DNA of 64,000 nt from Ensifer adhaerens (GTDB lineage: Bacteria > Pseudomonadota > Alphaproteobacteria > Rhizobiales > Rhizobiaceae). The notes under the pieces were generated by a model. The model was not told where the DNA came from. It saw nothing but the letters and a program-made list of their open reading frames with translations, and made no database searches. The stretch lies in contig NZ_CP083351.1 of NCBI RefSeq assembly GCF_020035535.1, positions 496,001 through 560,000 of the forward strand, in the 5' to 3' direction. Numbering within the stretch: position 1 is the first letter of the stretch; every line of letters begins with the position of its first letter. Both the position numbers and the translations under genes were made by a program. Shown here piece after piece: positions 62,755 through 64,000 of this stretch.

Positions 62755-63220
62755 TGGTGAGATGGTTTGGATTCGGCAATAGGGCGGCTAAGACCTTTTA
62801 CGCGGCTGCTCAGACTTAAGTCTTCGATCGTGGTTTGTTTAAGTATCGCAGATGTTTAGCGATGTTCGCGTATGTTCTTCACCCACTTGGGCGAACGCCG
62901 CCTGCGTGAGCATGTTTCGTGCTCAGCCCGTTCCGCACCCGTTCACCCATATTTCAGAAGTTGTAACATTTCGCGTGGGTGGTCGAACTGCCATCGGCAA
63001 GACCTTTGGGGTTGGGCTTTCGGTCCCCGTCGAGATTGAGAAGTCATCGATCGTCAGACCAACCACCGGAGTTATGAGAGGTTCCGACATGGACGAGTGC
63101 CAGTGGTGCTTAAAACCGAGCCCGACAGGTGTCAGATCACGATTATGTGTCCTCGCCGCGGGAACAGCGGTTTCGCTCGTTGGTTGGCACGACGTTGAGC
63201 GCTTTGAAGAGGAGATAACG
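62755..63220. other. Intergenic with stress promoter
   Basis: About 465 bases; only the promoter at 63161-63185 and a GGAGATAACG ribosome binding site near the right end are recognised. Confidence 0.4.
63161..63185 (+). promoter_or_regulatory. Predicted EcfG/RpoE2 promoter of the second 84-residue secreted protein
   Basis: GGAAC at 63161-63165, 16 bases, GGTT at 63182-63185, 36 bases before the start codon; the same form and spacing as at the paralogue. Confidence 0.58.
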
Positions 63221-63475
63221 ATGCTGAAGACGCTAGGGATTGCGGCTTTTCTATTTGCCCTTGCCGGGCCTTCTGCCTTTGCTTTGTCCGATATCGTCTG
63301 TGACCAATCGAACATGACCAAGCTCGAAAACGATGTGAAGGGCATGAAAGACGAGATGAAAAAGGACTACGCAAACAAGGAACTGGCGATGGCAAAGAAA
63401 GCGCTTGCGTCAAACCAGAGCGACAAGTGCAAGACGCATATGTCGAATGCGATGAAGGGAAATGACCCGATGTGA
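63221..63475 (+). CDS. Secreted 84-residue protein, paralogue of 45473-45727
   Basis: Signal peptide (KTLGIAAFLFALAGPSAFA, cleavage near 21), then IVCDQSNMTKLENDVKGMKD, KELAMAKKALASNQSDKCKT and HMSNAMKGNDPM. Length, both mature-part cysteines (IVCD, DKCKT) and the ending match the protein at 45473-45727. GGAGATAACG precedes the ATG. Periplasmic; function unknown. It is followed by overlapping hairpins at 63483-63522. Confidence 0.75.
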   Translation: MLKTLGIAAFLFALAGPSAFALSDIVCDQSNMTKLENDVKGMKDEMKKDYANKELAMAKKALASNQSDKCKTHMSNAMKGNDPM

Positions 63476-63482
63476 CGGCTGC

Positions 63483-63522
63483 GGGCCATGAGAAATGGCC
63501 CCGCCTGAGAAAGGACGGGGCC
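63483..63522 (+). terminator. Two mutually exclusive hairpins after the 84-residue protein gene
   Basis: GGGCCAT (63483-63489) pairs with ATGGCCC (63495-63501). GGCCCCG (63497-63503) pairs with CGGGGCC (63516-63522). The two stems share bases and cannot form together. There is no T-run. Confidence 0.45.
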
Positions 63523-63830
63523 ACGAAGCATGCATGTACAATACGTCCCGAGGGGGAAGGGTGTCGGGACGTCTTAAAAACCTTGGTCGCTGAGAGAGGT
63601 TCCCGACCGGCAGTTTTTTCTTTCATCTGCAGGCAAAGGAAGACTGTACGCCAATGGATCGAAGGGAATATCTAGTCGCCGTCAAGGTACAGTGAAGCTG
63701 GGCAGGTTCGAGCTGGGAACCTTCGGTGCTTTGCGGCCGACGGTTCGGCACTGCATGTGAGGCTGAACAAATGGCCGAGCAACGTTGAGGCGGAAGCGCC
63801 CCGTTTAGTTGATCCCCTTGGAAGGTCATT

Positions 63831-63866
63831 TGATTTCCGCGCCTGCAATGCATGTCGCGGAAATCA
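63831..63866. repeat. Perfect 11-bp inverted repeat
   Basis: TGATTTCCGCG (63831-63841) and CGCGGAAATCA (63856-63866) around a 14-base loop. It lies downstream of the cold-shock gene and could be its terminator or a bidirectional barrier; no T-run follows on either strand. Confidence 0.5.
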
Positions 63867-63901
63867 GTCAGGGTGCTACCGGCCCCCTTAACAAGGCGCC
63901 G

Positions 63902-64000
63902 TCAAAAAGGTCTGACGTTTTCAGCCTTTGTTTTCCCGGTCTTGCGATCCTGTCCGAGATCGTAAGATACCGCCTGACCTTCTCTTAGCACGTCGCCGTA
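63902..64000 (-). CDS. C-terminal end of a cold-shock domain protein (cut by the window edge)
   Basis: On the reverse strand the last 32 codons before a TGA (63904-63902) read DVLREGQAVSYDLGQDRKTG then KTKAENVRPF. This is the fifth beta strand and C-terminus of CspA-type nucleic-acid-binding proteins (LxEGQxVxYexxxDrktGKxxAxNl). The RNA-binding RNP motifs lie outside the window. Confidence 0.75.
   Translation of the reverse strand, partial: YGDVLREGQAVSYDLGQDRKTGKTKAENVRPF

Larger units (their letters stand above)
63476..63901. other. Intergenic with hairpins
   Basis: About 425 bases. It contains two overlapping hairpins at 63483-63522 and a perfect 11-bp stem at 63831-63866. No gene recognised. 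Confidence 0.4.

Overview
The window looks like part of an accessory replicon, or an accessory chromosomal region, of a member of the Rhizobiaceae (Rhizobium, Sinorhizobium/Ensifer or Agrobacterium type). The pointers are two tandem SyrB-like proteins, a rhizobial-type flagellin opening, many small proteins typical of this family, and at least a dozen promoter-like sites of the form GGAAC-N16/18-(C/G)GTT or GTTT. That form matches the EcfG/RpoE2 general stress sigma factor of alphaproteobacteria. No rRNA, tRNA, CRISPR array or transposase was recognised. All assignments come from reading the sequence by eye; no database search was run.

Layout. 1-3066: end of a glycan synthesis/export operon (unknown C-terminus, GT2 glycosyltransferase, ABC exporter). 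3116-12936: small stress-type genes (low-affinity iron permease family, lipoprotein sugar dehydrogenase plus membrane protein, DUF892 ferritin-like protein) mixed with decayed genes: a terminal oxidase module (cytochrome c, CoxIII-like, CoxIV-like), a GGDEF tail, a GNAT acetyltransferase and a PHB-depolymerase-like esterase. 13060-16981: three-subunit molybdenum aldehyde oxidoreductase of the PaoABC type. 17288-20828: KaiC-like double ATPase overlapping a hybrid histidine kinase. 21138-30402: DUF1289 protein, LigD-type DNA ligase, two SyrB-like proteins, triple-PAS GGDEF-EAL protein, Kup potassium transporter and small proteins. 30751-35202: DUF1236 protein, LtrA protein, 3-methyladenine DNA glycosylase and a basic stress protein.

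35338-43036 holds the most striking object: a 2004-residue soluble hybrid kinase whose N-terminal half is ten tandem units of 92 residues (about twenty HAMP domains), followed by GAF, kinase and three receiver domains. A second hybrid kinase (REC-HK-REC) starts 10 bp downstream. Its kinase-receiver half is closely related to that of the kinase paired with KaiC.

43257-52759: SDR oxidoreductase, ProQ/FinO-type RNA chaperone, secreted 84-residue protein, CsbD, orphan ParD-like antitoxin, AI-2E/PerM-type transporter with a long C-terminal extension, an ABC permease and binding protein without an ATPase, and an orphan, unusually long flagellin. 53060-64000: unknown protein, class V aminotransferase with a foreign tail, small proteins, flavodoxin-fold protein, a three-gene membrane stress operon, further broken genes, a second 84-residue secreted protein and the end of a cold-shock protein.

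The common thread is signal integration (three large hybrid kinases, one c-di-GMP enzyme, KaiC) plus a large predicted general-stress regulon, in DNA that is visibly losing genes by frameshift and deletion. The genes for the stress sigma factor itself (rpoE2/ecfG, nepR, phyR) are not in the window.
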